The position numbers and the translations under genes are program-made. A stretch of DNA of 64,000 nucleotides, from assembly GCF_016907435.1 (NCBI RefSeq), contig NZ_JAFBBZ010000001.1, positions 3,286,001 through 3,350,000 of the forward strand, read 5' to 3'. Below the pieces are notes generated by a model, which did not search any database, had not been told where the DNA came from, and saw nothing but the letters and a program-made list of their open reading frames with translations. Position 1 is the first letter of the stretch. Each line of letters opens with the position of its first letter. Shown here one piece after another: positions 17,453 through 27,913 of the stretch. The DNA comes from Nocardioides salarius (GTDB lineage Bacteria > Actinomycetota > Actinomycetes > Propionibacteriales > Nocardioidaceae).

Positions 17453-18933
17453 GCCTTGAACCCCCGGTAGCGCCTGCTGGCCTTGATGATCATCCACGCG
17501 GTCTGCAGGACGGTGATGATGCCCAGGACGGGCCAGCCGATGGCCAGCACGTCGGACTTCTGGTCGATGTCGAGCGGGCCGTAGACCCAGCCGACGAACA
17601 GGCCGACCAGGAGCACCCCCACGACGAGGAAGGGGTAGGTCCAGGCCACGCCCTTGCCGCGCTCGGCCTTGGCCTGGGCCGCCCAGTTGTCGGTCTGCTG
17701 CTTGGAGAAGAACTTCAGCCAGGCCCGCACGAAGTGGCCCATCCGGGTCATCATGTAGAGCTCGGCCGGGAAGACCAGCAGCACGAACAGGTAGTCGCGA
17801 CGGTTGCGGAACTGCATCGAGTGCGCGACCCGGAAGTTCAGCCACACCGCGGCCACCGGCGGGATCAGCCACAGGGGGCTGAACACGAAGGCGTCGAGCT
17901 GCAACGACCACATCAGCAGCACGATGAACAGGAAACGAGTGGTCATGTTGATGACCATCGACATGTGCTCGAACCAGCGCAGCCGCAGGTTGGGGTGGAA
18001 GGGCTGGCCCTTCGTGTCGCCGCGCTGGCCGGGCCACATCAGGTCGATGGCGCCGAAGTTCCACTTCACCTGCTGGGCGTCGAGCGAGCGCAGGGTGGTC
18101 ATCCCGCCGACGTGGGCGCGAGCGCGCGCCGAGATCTTGGTCAGGTAGCCGGCGGACTTGATCTGCAGCGAGAGCAGCGAGTCCTCCACCTCGGAGTCGC
18201 TGACCCACGGCGTGCGCTGGTGGCTGTCGCGCATCACGTCGCGCAGCGCCTGGGTGGAGAAGATGGAGAACTGCCCGCCCAGCACCGCCATGTTGCGACC
18301 CTTGAGCAGGTTCTGCATGTTGAAGGCCGAGAACTGCGCGCGCTGGCCGGCGATGAGGAACTTCGACATCACGCCCTCGAGGGCGGAGTCGTCGATGGAG
18401 TAGATGGCCGAGATGCCGCCGATGCGGTCGTCGCTGGAGATCTCGTCGACCAGGTGCTGGATGGCGTCGGGCTCGGGCGTGGTGTCACCGTCGACGCCCA
18501 GCAGGTAGTCCATGTGCTCGACGAGCGAGTAGCCGTAGTTGAGGGCGCCGACCTTCTTGTCGGGGTTCTTGCCGATGTCGTGCACGTAGATGACGGTGCT
18601 CTGCTCACCGGTGGGCGTCATCCGGGTGTGCGGGCCGGCGTAGTGGCTGGCGATCTCGACCGACTCGTCGCTGGTGTTGTTGACGATCAGGTGCACGACG
18701 TCGGGCAGGCGGGTCTGCTGCAGCAGGGAGTCCAGGACGCCCGCGATCGTCTCGGCCTCGTTGTAGGCGGGGATGATGCAGCCCACGGTGGCCTGCACCG
18801 TGGGGATGGCGTCGAGGCCGTCGAGGAAGTCCTCGGCGTAGGCCTCCAGCGCAGGATCGGGGCGCTGGACGAAGCCGCTGGGGGCGCTGAGGTCGTTCGC
18901 GAGCCGCTGGTCGGCTCGGAGGTCGTCGCTCAT
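17449..18933 (-). CDS. Membrane glycosyltransferase family 2, processive type
   Basis: A 494-residue inner-membrane GT2. The catalytic domain shows IIPAYNEAETIAGVLDSLL (nucleotide site), LGVDGDTTPEPDA (DxD-like), VSDSEVEDSLLSL (general base) and QVKWNFG, which resembles the QxxRW motif of processive synthases such as hyaluronan, chitin-oligosaccharide and cellulose synthases. Three to five helices follow (RFLFIVLLMWSLQ, PLWLIPPVAAVWL, YPFLVVGVLLVGLFVGWVYG, VLAIGWPVLGIITVLQTAWMI). The polymer is unknown. It heads a two-gene operon with the lipoprotein. Confidence 0.88.
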   Translation of the reverse strand: MSDDLRADQRLANDLSAPSGFVQRPDPALEAYAEDFLDGLDAIPTVQATVGCIIPAYNEAETIAGVLDSLLQQTRLPDVVHLIVNNTSDESVEIASHYAGPHTRMTPTGEQSTVIYVHDIGKNPDKKVGALNYGYSLVEHMDYLLGVDGDTTPEPDAIQHLVDEISSDDRIGGISAIYSIDDSALEGVMSKFLIAGQRAQFSAFNMQNLLKGRNMAVLGGQFSIFSTQALRDVMRDSHQRTPWVSDSEVEDSLLSLQIKSAGYLTKISARARAHVGGMTTLRSLDAQQVKWNFGAIDLMWPGQRGDTKGQPFHPNLRLRWFEHMSMVINMTTRFLFIVLLMWSLQLDAFVFSPLWLIPPVAAVWLNFRVAHSMQFRNRRDYLFVLLVFPAELYMMTRMGHFVRAWLKFFSKQQTDNWAAQAKAERGKGVAWTYPFLVVGVLLVGLFVGWVYGPLDIDQKSDVLAIGWPVLGIITVLQTAWMIIKASRRYRGFKA

Positions 18934-19046
18934 CTGCTCATCTTCCGTCGTCCGTGGCCCTGGCTGGGCCGGCGTCGTGGCTTGAAGTCTCGCGTGCCGA
19001 CCTCAAGGCATCCCCGGGTTTGACGAAAGATTGGCTTGTCAGTTCC

Positions 19047-19273
19047 TCAAGGCAGCGCGCTGGCGCGCCAGGCGCCCGGGCCGTGCGACAGCGGGCGGCG
19101 TACGCCGCGCGCCGGCGACGACCACTCGGGCCGGCGCGGGCGCGGCGCCGCGTCGCCCCCGCCCATCGCGGAGAGGACGGCGACCACGGCCGCCACCTCC
19201 TCCGGCGTAGCGGAGGCGTCGAGGATGCGCAGCGCCGGACGGGCCGGCTGCTCGTCGGGGGTCGGGGCGGCCA

Positions 19274-19274
<1 letters not shown>
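19047..19274 (-). CDS. accE: Acyl-CoA carboxylase epsilon subunit
   Basis: A 75-residue protein matching the small actinobacterial ACC epsilon pattern: N-terminal ALRILDASATPEEVAAVVAVLSAM, a Pro/Arg linker, and the C-terminal signature GPGAWRASALP. It stabilises and stimulates the alpha-beta carboxylase holoenzyme. The ATG overlaps the accD stop by one base (TGATG). It corresponds to AccE5 (Rv3281). Confidence 0.9.
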
Positions 19275-20893
<1,619 letters not shown>

Positions 20894-20962
20894 GTGTTCC
20901 GGCCTCCTGACTGGGCCCGTCCGTCTGGCCCTCGCGTCTGCTCGTGCGTCAATGTAGTGCCC

Positions 20963-21796
20963 GTGCCCGACACCGCGCCCCGGCGCCCACCCCTCGACGA
21001 GCCCCTTGACACCACCCGCCTGCAGGTGCCCGGGCTGAGCGTCGAGGTGGTCGAGGAGTCGCCCTCGACCAACGCGCTGGTCGCCGGGCGCGCCCGTGAG
21101 GGGGCGCCCGAGGGCCTGGTCGTCGTCACCGAGCACCAGACCGCCGGTCGCGGACGCCTCGACCGCGCGTGGACCACGCCCGCGCGCTCGGCCCTGACGT
21201 TCTCGCTGCTGCTGCGCCCACGGGTGCCCGCCGAGCAGTGGCCGTGGCTGCCGCTGCTCACCGGCCACGCCGTGGCCGGCGCGCTCCGCTCGCACGCCTT
21301 CCCCGCCGGGGTCAAGTGGCCCAACGACGTGCTGGTCGACGACCGCAAGGTCGCCGGCATCCTCGTCGAGCGGGTCGAGACGCCCACCGGCCCGGCCGCC
21401 GTGCTGGGCATCGGCCTCAACGTGCGGCTGCCCGCCGACCTGCTGCCGGTGCCGACCGCCACCTCGCTGCTGGTCGAGGCCGAGGAGCGGGGCGTCGACC
21501 TGCCCGCGCGCGGCCTCCTCCTCGTGACGCTGCTCGAGACCCTGCGCGCCGCCTACGACGACTGGCAGGAGGGCGGTGACGCCGCCGCCGACCGGTTGCG
21601 GGCGGCGTACGCCGACGCGTGCGTGACGCTCGGTCGGCAGGTGCGCGTCGAGCTGCCGGGGGCCGACGCGCTGGTGGGCACCGCGGTCGGGGTCGACCGC
21701 CACGGCAGGCTGCTCGTCGAGCCCGCGGAGCAGGCCGGCGGGGGCGCCGCGGTGGCCCTCTCGGCCGGCGACGTCGTGCACGTGCGTCCGGCGTGA
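20963..21796 (+). CDS. birA: Biotin--[acetyl-CoA-carboxylase] ligase, class I (no DNA-binding domain)
   Basis: A 277-residue biotin protein ligase that activates biotin with ATP and loads it on the EAMKM lysines of carboxylases. Motifs are [21 protein letters not shown] (biotinyl-AMP loop), [20 protein letters not shown] and LGIGLNV. No N-terminal HTH is present, so unlike E. coli BirA it is not a repressor. Divergent from accD by 69 bp, as in mycobacteria. GTG 20963 fits a -10 CAATGT at 20950-20955, gap 7. In-frame GTG 20957 is possible. Confidence 0.94.
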   Translation: MPDTAPRRPPLDEPLDTTRLQVPGLSVEVVEESPSTNALVAGRAREGAPEGLVVVTEHQTAGRGRLDRAWTTPARSALTFSLLLRPRVPAEQWPWLPLLTGHAVAGALRSHAFPAGVKWPNDVLVDDRKVAGILVERVETPTGPAAVLGIGLNVRLPADLLPVPTATSLLVEAEERGVDLPARGLLLVTLLETLRAAYDDWQEGGDAAADRLRAAYADACVTLGRQVRVELPGADALVGTAVGVDRHGRLLVEPAEQAGGGAAVALSAGDVVHVRPA

Positions 21797-21832
21797 GCGA
21801 CGTGCGTCACTCCGGGTGAGAGGATCGGGGTC

Positions 21833-22336
21833 GTGCCGATCAACCGCAAGCTGCTCAACCCCGGAGAGAGCGTCGTCGTCTCGACCCGCACCCACCCCAA
21901 GGCGCTGCTGCTGCCGCTGCTGGTCCTCGTGCTGCTGCTCGCCCTGGGAGCCGTCGTCGAGACCCGCACCTCCGGTGACGGCGGACGCGTCGTGGCGTGG
22001 GTCGTGTGGGTCGTCGTCGGGCTGGGCGTCCTGCGCTTCACCGTGTGGCCGTTCCTGGAGTGGTGGACCGGCCACTACACCTTCACCGACCGCCGGCTCA
22101 TCACGCGCACCGGTGTGCTGACCCGCCGCGGCCACGACATCGGTCTGGGCCGGGTCAGCGACGTGGCCGTCGAGCTGCACCTGACCGACCGGCTGCTGGG
22201 CTGCGGCACGCTGGTGATCAGCGACGCGAGCACCCACGGCCAGGTCGTGCTGCCCGACATCCCGCGTGTCGAGGAGGTCCAGCGCCGCCTGCAGGTGCTG
22301 CTGCACCACGAGTCCGGTCGGGACGAGCGCGCGTGA
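21833..22336 (+). CDS. PH-domain membrane protein (DUF304/bPH2)
   Basis: A 167-residue protein with two helices ([44 protein letters not shown]) followed by one bPH2 domain with [49 protein letters not shown]. Next to birA as Rv3278c is in M. tuberculosis. Role unknown. GTG start with a GAGGAT -10-like box 7 nt upstream. Its stop overlaps the cyclase start (GTGA), so the cyclase is translationally coupled to it. Confidence 0.87.
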   Translation: MPINRKLLNPGESVVVSTRTHPKALLLPLLVLVLLLALGAVVETRTSGDGGRVVAWVVWVVVGLGVLRFTVWPFLEWWTGHYTFTDRRLITRTGVLTRRGHDIGLGRVSDVAVELHLTDRLLGCGTLVISDASTHGQVVLPDIPRVEEVQRRLQVLLHHESGRDERA

Positions 22337-23352
22337 GCGACGAGAGCAGGGTCCGGGTCACCCACACCGACCTCGAGAGCGCCATCCTGCGCGAGCGTCC
22401 CTCGCTCAGCGGCACCGAGCTCGCGCGCTCCGCCGAGATCAGCACCGAGCAGGCCAAGCGGCTGTGGCGGGCCCTGGGTTTCCCCGAGCACGCGGACGAC
22501 GTCGTGGCCTACCTGCCCTCCGACGCGCAGGCCATCTCGACCCTGCTGGGGGTGATGGCGGGGGGCGTGCTCGACGACGACCTGGCGGTCAACATGACCC
22601 GGGCCCTGGGCCAGACCATGGCCCGCCTCGCCGAGTGGGAGGTCACCGCGCTGGTCCAGCGCGTCGAGCAGCTGCACGAGACCGGGGCTGCGGGTGCCGA
22701 GGGTGCCGAGGGCGGGGTGCCCGGATCGAGGGTGGGCTCGGCCCTCCAGCTCGTCGAGGAGCTCAGCGAGCCCTTCGAGGAGCTGCTGATCTACGCCTGG
22801 CGCCGCCACCTCGCCGCGGCCGCCGCCCGCATCGAGGCGCTGGCCGCCGACGACGAGGACCTGCACACCGTCGAGCTCACCGTCGGCTTCGCCGACATCG
22901 TCGGGTTCACCGCCTTGTCCAACACCCTCACCGAGGAGCGCATCGGCGACCTCGTCGAGCTGTTCGAGATGCGCTGCGCCGACGTCGTGGCCGCCCAGCG
23001 CGGCCGGGTCATCAAGAGCATCGGCGACTCCGTGCTCTTCGTGAACGACGACCCCCTGGGCGCCTACGACACCGCCGAGGGGATCATCAACGTGATCGGT
23101 CGCGACCCGCGGATGCCCGACGTGCGCGTCGGCCTGGCCAGCGGCTCGGTGGTGCTGCGGCTCGGCGACGTCTTCGGCCCGCCGGTCAACATGGCCGCGC
23201 GGCTGACCAACGTCGCGCGACGCAACCGGATCATCACCGACGAGGCGACCTCGCGGCTGCTGCCCGAGGACCAGTTCGAGACCCGCCGGATGGCGGCGCG
23301 GCCGGTGCGCGGCTTCGGCATCGTCGAGCCCGTCGCCGTACGCCGGCACTGA
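22333..23352 (+). CDS. Class III adenylate/guanylate cyclase with N-terminal regulatory domain
   Basis: A 339-residue soluble nucleotide cyclase. The N-terminal part (about 1-165; [28 protein letters not shown]) resembles the helical autoinhibitory domain of Rv1264-type adenylate cyclases. The catalytic domain shows metal-binding D188 (GFADIVGFT) and D232 (SIGDSV), adenine-selecting K228 with D279 (LGDVFG), and transition-state N286 and R290 (VNMAARL). All canonical residues are present, so an active adenylate cyclase is expected. Sensing of pH, known for Rv1264, is only an analogy. It overlaps the PH gene by four bases. Confidence 0.93.
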   Translation: MSDESRVRVTHTDLESAILRERPSLSGTELARSAEISTEQAKRLWRALGFPEHADDVVAYLPSDAQAISTLLGVMAGGVLDDDLAVNMTRALGQTMARLAEWEVTALVQRVEQLHETGAAGAEGAEGGVPGSRVGSALQLVEELSEPFEELLIYAWRRHLAAAAARIEALAADDEDLHTVELTVGFADIVGFTALSNTLTEERIGDLVELFEMRCADVVAAQRGRVIKSIGDSVLFVNDDPLGAYDTAEGIINVIGRDPRMPDVRVGLASGSVVLRLGDVFGPPVNMAARLTNVARRNRIITDEATSRLLPEDQFETRRMAARPVRGFGIVEPVAVRRH

Positions 23353-23418
23353 GGCCGGCCCGGGCCCCGGGTCTGTTACCGATCTGTGCATCTCGAGGGC
23401 TTGTGCGACGCCCCGTGT

Positions 23419-23450
23419 CCTTTACCTGCCGCGCCGAGCGGGGGTAAAGG
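23419..23450 (+). terminator. Hairpin after the cyclase gene, possible terminator
   Basis: CCTTTACC (23419-23426) and GGTAAAGG (23443-23450) pair perfectly, and inside them CCGC pairs with GCGG. There is no U-run, as usual at high GC. It lies 67 bp after the cyclase stop and before the next gene's own promoter. Confidence 0.5.
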
Positions 23451-23467
23451 TTCGTCGGCGTGGCGAT

Positions 23468-23494
23468 TGTCATGAAAATGCCAGTGACATTTTC
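23468..23494. promoter_or_regulatory. Nested inverted repeats, candidate operator upstream of the stand-alone winged-helix gene
   Basis: GAAAATG (23474-23480) and CATTTTC (23488-23494) form a perfect 7-bp dyad with 7-bp spacer. TGTCA (23468-23472) and TGACA (23485-23489) form a second, interleaved dyad. The stretch is markedly AT-rich for this genome and lies 34-60 bp before the -10 box of the winged-helix gene, so it may be an activator or autoregulatory site. Confidence 0.45.
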
Positions 23495-23539
23495 TCCCAT
23501 TTACTACCGACCGGTCTCCGCCCTTCCTAGGATCGGTGC

Positions 23540-23851
23540 ATGATCAATGTCCAGGAGATCAGCCTCGACCCCGACACCCGACGAGCCTGGCGCGCAGGCG
23601 ACGAGATCGCCCTGTCTCGCAAGGAGTTCGACCTCGTGCACGCCCTCATCGCCCGCGCCGGCGACATCGTGACCCGTGAGGAGCTGATGCGCGACGTGTG
23701 GCACACGTCCTTCTGGACGAGCTCGAAGACCATCGACGTGCACCTCGGCTGGGTGCGCCGCAAGCTGGGCGACGACAGCCGCAACCCGCACCTGATCACC
23801 ACGATCCGCGGCAAGGGCCTGCGCTTCGAGAAGGTCGGCCCCGCCGCCTGA
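23540..23851 (+). CDS. Stand-alone OmpR/PhoB-type winged-helix DNA-binding protein
   Basis: A 103-residue protein made of only the trans_reg_C winged-helix domain: IALSRKEFDLVHALIARAGDIVTREELMRDVW, then the recognition helix region SSKTIDVHLGWVRRKLGDD and the wing HLITTIRGKGLRFE. There is no receiver domain and no frame upstream that could supply one. The start is fixed by TAGGAT at 23528-23533, 6 nt before the ATG. Its regulation must therefore differ from two-component phosphorylation. The dyads at 23468-23494 are candidate binding sites. Confidence 0.88.
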   Translation: MINVQEISLDPDTRRAWRAGDEIALSRKEFDLVHALIARAGDIVTREELMRDVWHTSFWTSSKTIDVHLGWVRRKLGDDSRNPHLITTIRGKGLRFEKVGPAA

Positions 23852-23880
23852 GCCACCCGACCAGGTCCTAGGCTGGCGCC

Positions 23881-25071
23881 GTGCCCGAGCCAGCCGTGTC
23901 CACGCCCGCCACGTCCGCGTCCGCTCCGACCCTGGCCGTCATCGGCGGGGGACAGCTGGCCCGGATGATGGCCCAGCCGGCGATCGCCCTCGGCCTCCCG
24001 CTGCGGCTGCTCGCCGAGGCGCCCGGCGTCTCGGCCGCGCAGGTCGTGGTGGACCACCAGATCGGCGACCACCGCGACCTCGAGACGCTGCGACGCGTCA
24101 CCGAGGGGTGCGCGGTGGTGACCTTCGACCACGAGCACGTGCCCACCGAGCACCTGCACGCCCTCGAGGCCGACGGGATCGCGGTGCGACCCGGGCCCGA
24201 CGCCCTGGTGCACGCCCAGGACAAGGCGGTGATGCGCGAGCGGCTCACCGCCCTCGGCGTGCCGTGCCCGCGCCACGCGGTGGTCGCCGACGTCGCCGAC
24301 GTCGAGGCCTTCGGCTTCCCGTGCGTGCTCAAGACCACGCGCGGCGGCTACGACGGCAAGGGCGTGTGGGTCGTGCGCAGCGCCGACGAGTGCGCCGAGC
24401 CGCTGCGCACCGCCGCCGAGACCGGCGTCCGCCTGCTCGCCGAGGAGCTCGTCGACTTCCGGCGCGAGCTGTCGGCGCTCGTGGCCCGCTCTCCCAGCGG
24501 CCAGGCGGCGGCGTACCCCGTGGTGGCCTCCACCCAGCTCGACGGGATCTGCCACGAGGTGGTGGCGCCCGCCCCCGACCTCGACGAGGACCTCGCGGGG
24601 CAGGCGCAGTCGATCGCGCTGCGCGTGGCCGGCGAGCTCGGCGTGACCGGGGTGCTGGCCGTGGAGCTGTTCGAGACCACCGACGGGCGGATCCTGGTCA
24701 ACGAGCTCGCCATGCGGCCCCACAACACCGGCCACTGGACCCAGGACGGTGCGGTCACCTCGCAGTTCGAGAACCACCTGCGCGCGGTCATGGACCTGCC
24801 GCTCGGCTCACCGGCGCCGCGGGCCCGGTGGACGGTGATGGTCAACATCCTCGGCGGCGAGCGCGCCGACGTGGGCCACCTCTACGACGGCTTCCCGCAC
24901 GCGATGGCCCGCGACCCCCTCCTGCGCGTGCACCTGTACGGCAAGGACCTGCGACCCGGTCGCAAGGTCGGCCACGTCAACGCCTACGGCGACGACCTCG
25001 AGGACTGCCTGGAGCGCGCGCGGCACGCCGCCGCGTGGTTCCGCGGCGACCTCGGCGACGAGAGCGAGTGA
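23881..25071 (+). CDS. purK: 5-(carboxyamino)imidazole ribonucleotide synthase
   Basis: A 396-residue ATP-grasp enzyme that carboxylates AIR to N5-CAIR with ATP and bicarbonate in purine synthesis. Visible are [21 protein letters not shown] at the N-terminus, TFDHEHVP, the ATP-grasp segment [17 protein letters not shown] and [19 protein letters not shown] with metal-binding residues. GTG 23881 follows TAGGCT at 23869-23874 by 6 nt. Only 1 bp separates its stop from purE, so they form an operon, the normal arrangement. Confidence 0.96.
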   Translation: MPEPAVSTPATSASAPTLAVIGGGQLARMMAQPAIALGLPLRLLAEAPGVSAAQVVVDHQIGDHRDLETLRRVTEGCAVVTFDHEHVPTEHLHALEADGIAVRPGPDALVHAQDKAVMRERLTALGVPCPRHAVVADVADVEAFGFPCVLKTTRGGYDGKGVWVVRSADECAEPLRTAAETGVRLLAEELVDFRRELSALVARSPSGQAAAYPVVASTQLDGICHEVVAPAPDLDEDLAGQAQSIALRVAGELGVTGVLAVELFETTDGRILVNELAMRPHNTGHWTQDGAVTSQFENHLRAVMDLPLGSPAPRARWTVMVNILGGERADVGHLYDGFPHAMARDPLLRVHLYGKDLRPGRKVGHVNAYGDDLEDCLERARHAAAWFRGDLGDESE

Positions 25072-25072
25072 G

Positions 25073-25603
25073 ATGACCGACTCCCAGACCCCCCGCGTGG
25101 GCATCGTGATGGGCTCCGACTCCGACTGGCCCGTGATGCGGGCGGCCGCCGAGGCCCTGGAGGAGTTCGGGGTGCCGCACGAGGCCGACGTCGTCTCCGC
25201 GCACCGGATGCCGCAGGAGATGATCGACTACGGCCGCGACGCTGCCGGCCGCGGTCTCTCGGTGATCATCGCCGGAGCCGGGGGAGCCGCCCACCTGCCG
25301 GGCATGCTGGCCGCGGTCACCCCGCTGCCGGTGATCGGGGTCCCGGTGCCGCTGGCCTACCTCGACGGCATGGACTCCCTGCTCTCCATCGTCCAGATGC
25401 CGGCGGGCGTCCCGGTGGCCACGGTGGCCGTCGGCGGGGCGCGCAACGCGGGCCTGCTGGCCGTGCGGGTGCTGGCCGCCACCGACCCGGCGCTGCAGGA
25501 GCGGATGGTCGCCTTCCAGGAGACGCTGCGCGAGGCCGCGCACGCCAAGGGCGAGGTCGTGCGCCGCGAGGCCGGGCGCCGCGCGCCGCGGGTCGGGTTC
25601 TGA
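25073..25603 (+). CDS. purE: N5-CAIR mutase
   Basis: A 176-residue class I PurE that converts N5-CAIR to CAIR, the step after PurK. Signature motifs: [21 protein letters not shown] (phosphate loop), VVSAHRMP (catalytic His), and [28 protein letters not shown]. It starts directly after purK and is co-transcribed with it. Confidence 0.96.
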   Translation: MTDSQTPRVGIVMGSDSDWPVMRAAAEALEEFGVPHEADVVSAHRMPQEMIDYGRDAAGRGLSVIIAGAGGAAHLPGMLAAVTPLPVIGVPVPLAYLDGMDSLLSIVQMPAGVPVATVAVGGARNAGLLAVRVLAATDPALQERMVAFQETLREAAHAKGEVVRREAGRRAPRVGF

Positions 25604-25608
25604 CCGAG

Positions 25609-26772
25609 GTGGTGCGGCCGGGCCGCCTGGTCGGGATCGACCTGGCGCGCTGCCTGGCCCTGCTGGCCATGATGGCCACCCACCTGCTCGACCAGCGCGA
25701 CCCCGACGGGTCGCTGAGCGCGTCGGCGTGGCTCTTCTCGGGCCGCGCCTCGGCGCTCTTCGCCCTGCTCGCCGGGGTCAGCCTGGCACTGCTGTCGGGC
25801 CGGACCCGGCCGCTGCGCGGTCGGGCGCGGGCCCGCCGCTCGGCCGGGCTGGCGGTGCGCGCCCTCCTGGTGGCGCTGGTGGGCCTGGCCCTGGGCGAGG
25901 TCGACTCGGGGATCGCGGTGATCCTGACCCACTACGGCCTGCTCCTGCTGCTGGGCCTGCTCGTGCTGGGCCTGCAGGCGCGCACGCTCGCGGTGCTGGC
26001 CGCGGTGTGGGTGGTGCTGGGCCCGGCGGTGGCGCAGGTGCTGCGGCCCGAGCTGGCGCCGCGGGGCTTCGCGAGCCCCTCGTTCGAGCAGCTGGCCGAG
26101 CCCGGCCGGCTGCTCTCGGAGCTGCTGTTCACCGGCTACTACCCGATGGCCTCGTGGTTCGCCTACCTGCTGGCAGGGATGGCGCTCGGGCGCCTCGACC
26201 TCGCGGCGCTGCGCCGCCGTACGCTCGTGGCGCTGGCAGCGGCCGGGGGCGCGGTGGCCGTCGCGACGACCTGGCTCTCGCACCGCCTGACCGAGCGCGA
26301 GGACGTGCTCTCCGCGCTGGTGCCCGGCGTCACCGCGCGCCGGGGGCCCGAGGTCGCCGCGTCGCGGCTGCGCGACCAGGTCGAGGGCGGGCTCTTCGGG
26401 CAGACCCCGGTCGAGGGGCCCTGGCAGTGGCTGCTCGTGGTGGCGCCGCACTCGACCACGCCCTTCGACCTGGCCCAGACCATCGGCAGCGCCGTCCTCG
26501 TGGTCGCGCTGTGCCTGCTGCTGGTGCGGCTGCTGCCGGGCCCCGCGGTCGACGGCGTGGCGGTGGCGGCGGGGGCGGGCGCGGCCACGCTGAGCCTGTA
26601 CACCCTGCACGTGCTGATGACCACCGAGGCGGTGTGGCCCTCGGAGTCCTCCGACGGCACCGCCGTGCAGTACGTCGTGGTGCTGGGTCTCGGCGCGCTG
26701 CTGGTGGCGACGGGGCGGCGCGGGCCGCTGGAGGCGGTGGTGGCGCGGCTCAGCGCCGGCGCCACTCGATAG
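25609..26772 (+). CDS. Polytopic membrane protein, heparan-alpha-glucosaminide N-acetyltransferase/DUF418-like
   Basis: A 387-residue protein with about ten helices. The first carries GIDLARCLALLAMMATHLL, the typical opening of the membrane acyltransferase group that includes the HGSNAT catalytic domain and DUF418. ALLAGVSLALLSGR follows. These enzymes are thought to acylate sugars or lipids across the membrane. The substrate here is unknown. GTG 25609 lies 6 bp after purE and GTG 25612 is also possible. Its 3' end overlaps the convergent CoA-binding gene by 23 bp. Confidence 0.75.
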   Translation: MVRPGRLVGIDLARCLALLAMMATHLLDQRDPDGSLSASAWLFSGRASALFALLAGVSLALLSGRTRPLRGRARARRSAGLAVRALLVALVGLALGEVDSGIAVILTHYGLLLLLGLLVLGLQARTLAVLAAVWVVLGPAVAQVLRPELAPRGFASPSFEQLAEPGRLLSELLFTGYYPMASWFAYLLAGMALGRLDLAALRRRTLVALAAAGGAVAVATTWLSHRLTEREDVLSALVPGVTARRGPEVAASRLRDQVEGGLFGQTPVEGPWQWLLVVAPHSTTPFDLAQTIGSAVLVVALCLLLVRLLPGPAVDGVAVAAGAGAATLSLYTLHVLMTTEAVWPSESSDGTAVQYVVVLGLGALLVATGRRGPLEAVVARLSAGATR

Positions 26773-27175
26773 CCGGGCAGGTGTCCATGACCATCGGCAC
26801 CCCGGCCGCCGTGGTGCGCTCGAAGGCGGCCTCGTCGACCACGCCGAGCTGGAACCACACCCCGCGAGCACCGATGCGCACCGCCTCGTCGGCGAACGGC
26901 CCGGCGGCCTCGGAGCGGCGGAAGACGTCGACGACGTCGACGGGCACGTCGATGTCGGACAGGGAGGCGAACGCGCGCTCGCCGAGCACCTCCAGGCCGC
27001 CCGGCCGGGCGGCCGCGGGGTGCACCGGGACGATCCGCTTGCCGCGCTCCTGCAGCAGCGAGGCGATCGAGTACGCCGTGCGGCTCGGGTCGCCGGACAG
27101 GCCCACCACCGCCCAGGTCGAGCACTCCTCGAGCATCATCTCCACCCAGGCGGGGTCCTGCCAGCCGCGACTCAT
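26750..27175 (-). CDS. CoA-binding domain protein (YccU-like)
   Basis: A 141-residue single Rossmann-fold protein: TWAVVGLSGDPSRTAYSIASLLQERGKRIVPVHPAA, then DVPVDVVDVFRRSEAAGPFADEAVRIGARGVWFQLGVVDEAA and GVPMVMDTCPAIEWRR. This is the CoA_binding_2 family found across bacteria, whose cellular role is unsettled. TAGGCT at 27188-27183 is 7 nt before the ATG. Confidence 0.9.
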   Translation of the reverse strand: MSRGWQDPAWVEMMLEECSTWAVVGLSGDPSRTAYSIASLLQERGKRIVPVHPAAARPGGLEVLGERAFASLSDIDVPVDVVDVFRRSEAAGPFADEAVRIGARGVWFQLGVVDEAAFERTTAAGVPMVMDTCPAIEWRRR

Positions 27176-27263
27176 GCACCCGAGCCTAGGTCGCCCCCGA
27201 CAGCAGGGACGCCCATCCCCAGGGGTGGTGGGTGCCCCCGGCGGGCGGGCTAGGTTCGGGCCC

Positions 27264-27809
27264 ATGGCCAACATCAAGTACACCGTCCCCGGCATGACCG
27301 ACGCCGACGCGGAGCGCGTCATCACGCTCCTGCAGGACAGGCTGCACGCCGCCAACGACCTGCACCTGACCCTCAAGCACGTGCACTGGAACGTCGTGGG
27401 CCCGCACTTCATCGCCGTGCACGAGATGATCGACCCCCAGGTCGAGGCCGTGCGCGGCTTCGCCGACGACCTCGCCGAGCGGATCGCCACCATGGGCGGC
27501 TCGCCCAAGGGCACCCCGGGCTCGATCGTCGACAACCGCAGCTGGGAGGAGTACTCCCTGGGCCGCGGCACCACCCAGGAGCACCTCGGCGCGCTCGACC
27601 TGGTCTACCAGGGCGTGATCAGCAGCTACCGCTCCGGCATCACCGAGCTCGGCGACCTCGACCCGGTCACCGAGGACATGTTCATCTCGCAGACCGACAA
27701 GCTCGAGTTGTTCCACTGGTTCATCCGCGCCCACCTCGAGGACAAGGGCGGCTCCCTGTCCACCGAGGGCGCGTCGTCGGAGAAGGACGCCGCGCAGTCG
27801 GCCGGCTGA
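27264..27809 (+). CDS. dps: Dps family DNA-protecting ferritin
   Basis: A 181-residue four-helix-bundle protein that oxidises and stores iron with peroxide and shields DNA in stress. The ferroxidase ligands at the dimer interface are visible as H41 (KHVHWNV), H53, D57 and E61 (HEMIDPQVE). The C-terminal tail (about 20 residues, Ser/Glu/Lys/Ala) may contact DNA. TAGGTT at 27251-27256 lies 7 nt before the ATG. A hairpin after the stop separates it from the sigma-factor gene downstream. Confidence 0.94.
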   Translation: MANIKYTVPGMTDADAERVITLLQDRLHAANDLHLTLKHVHWNVVGPHFIAVHEMIDPQVEAVRGFADDLAERIATMGGSPKGTPGSIVDNRSWEEYSLGRGTTQEHLGALDLVYQGVISSYRSGITELGDLDPVTEDMFISQTDKLELFHWFIRAHLEDKGGSLSTEGASSEKDAAQSAG

Positions 27810-27825
27810 GCCTCGTCGTCCCGCC

Positions 27826-27858
27826 GGACGCCCGTGCCCCTCGTGGGTGCGGGCGTCC
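27826..27858 (+). terminator. Rho-independent-type hairpin after dps
   Basis: GGACGCCCG (27826-27834) pairs perfectly with CGGGCGTCC (27850-27858). The sequence TGTGCATTTCG follows with a short T-run. Confidence 0.65.
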
Positions 27859-27913
27859 TGTGCATTTCGCGGTCCTGCTGCGGTGACCTGGGTGGCTCTG
27901 CCACGATCGGCGC

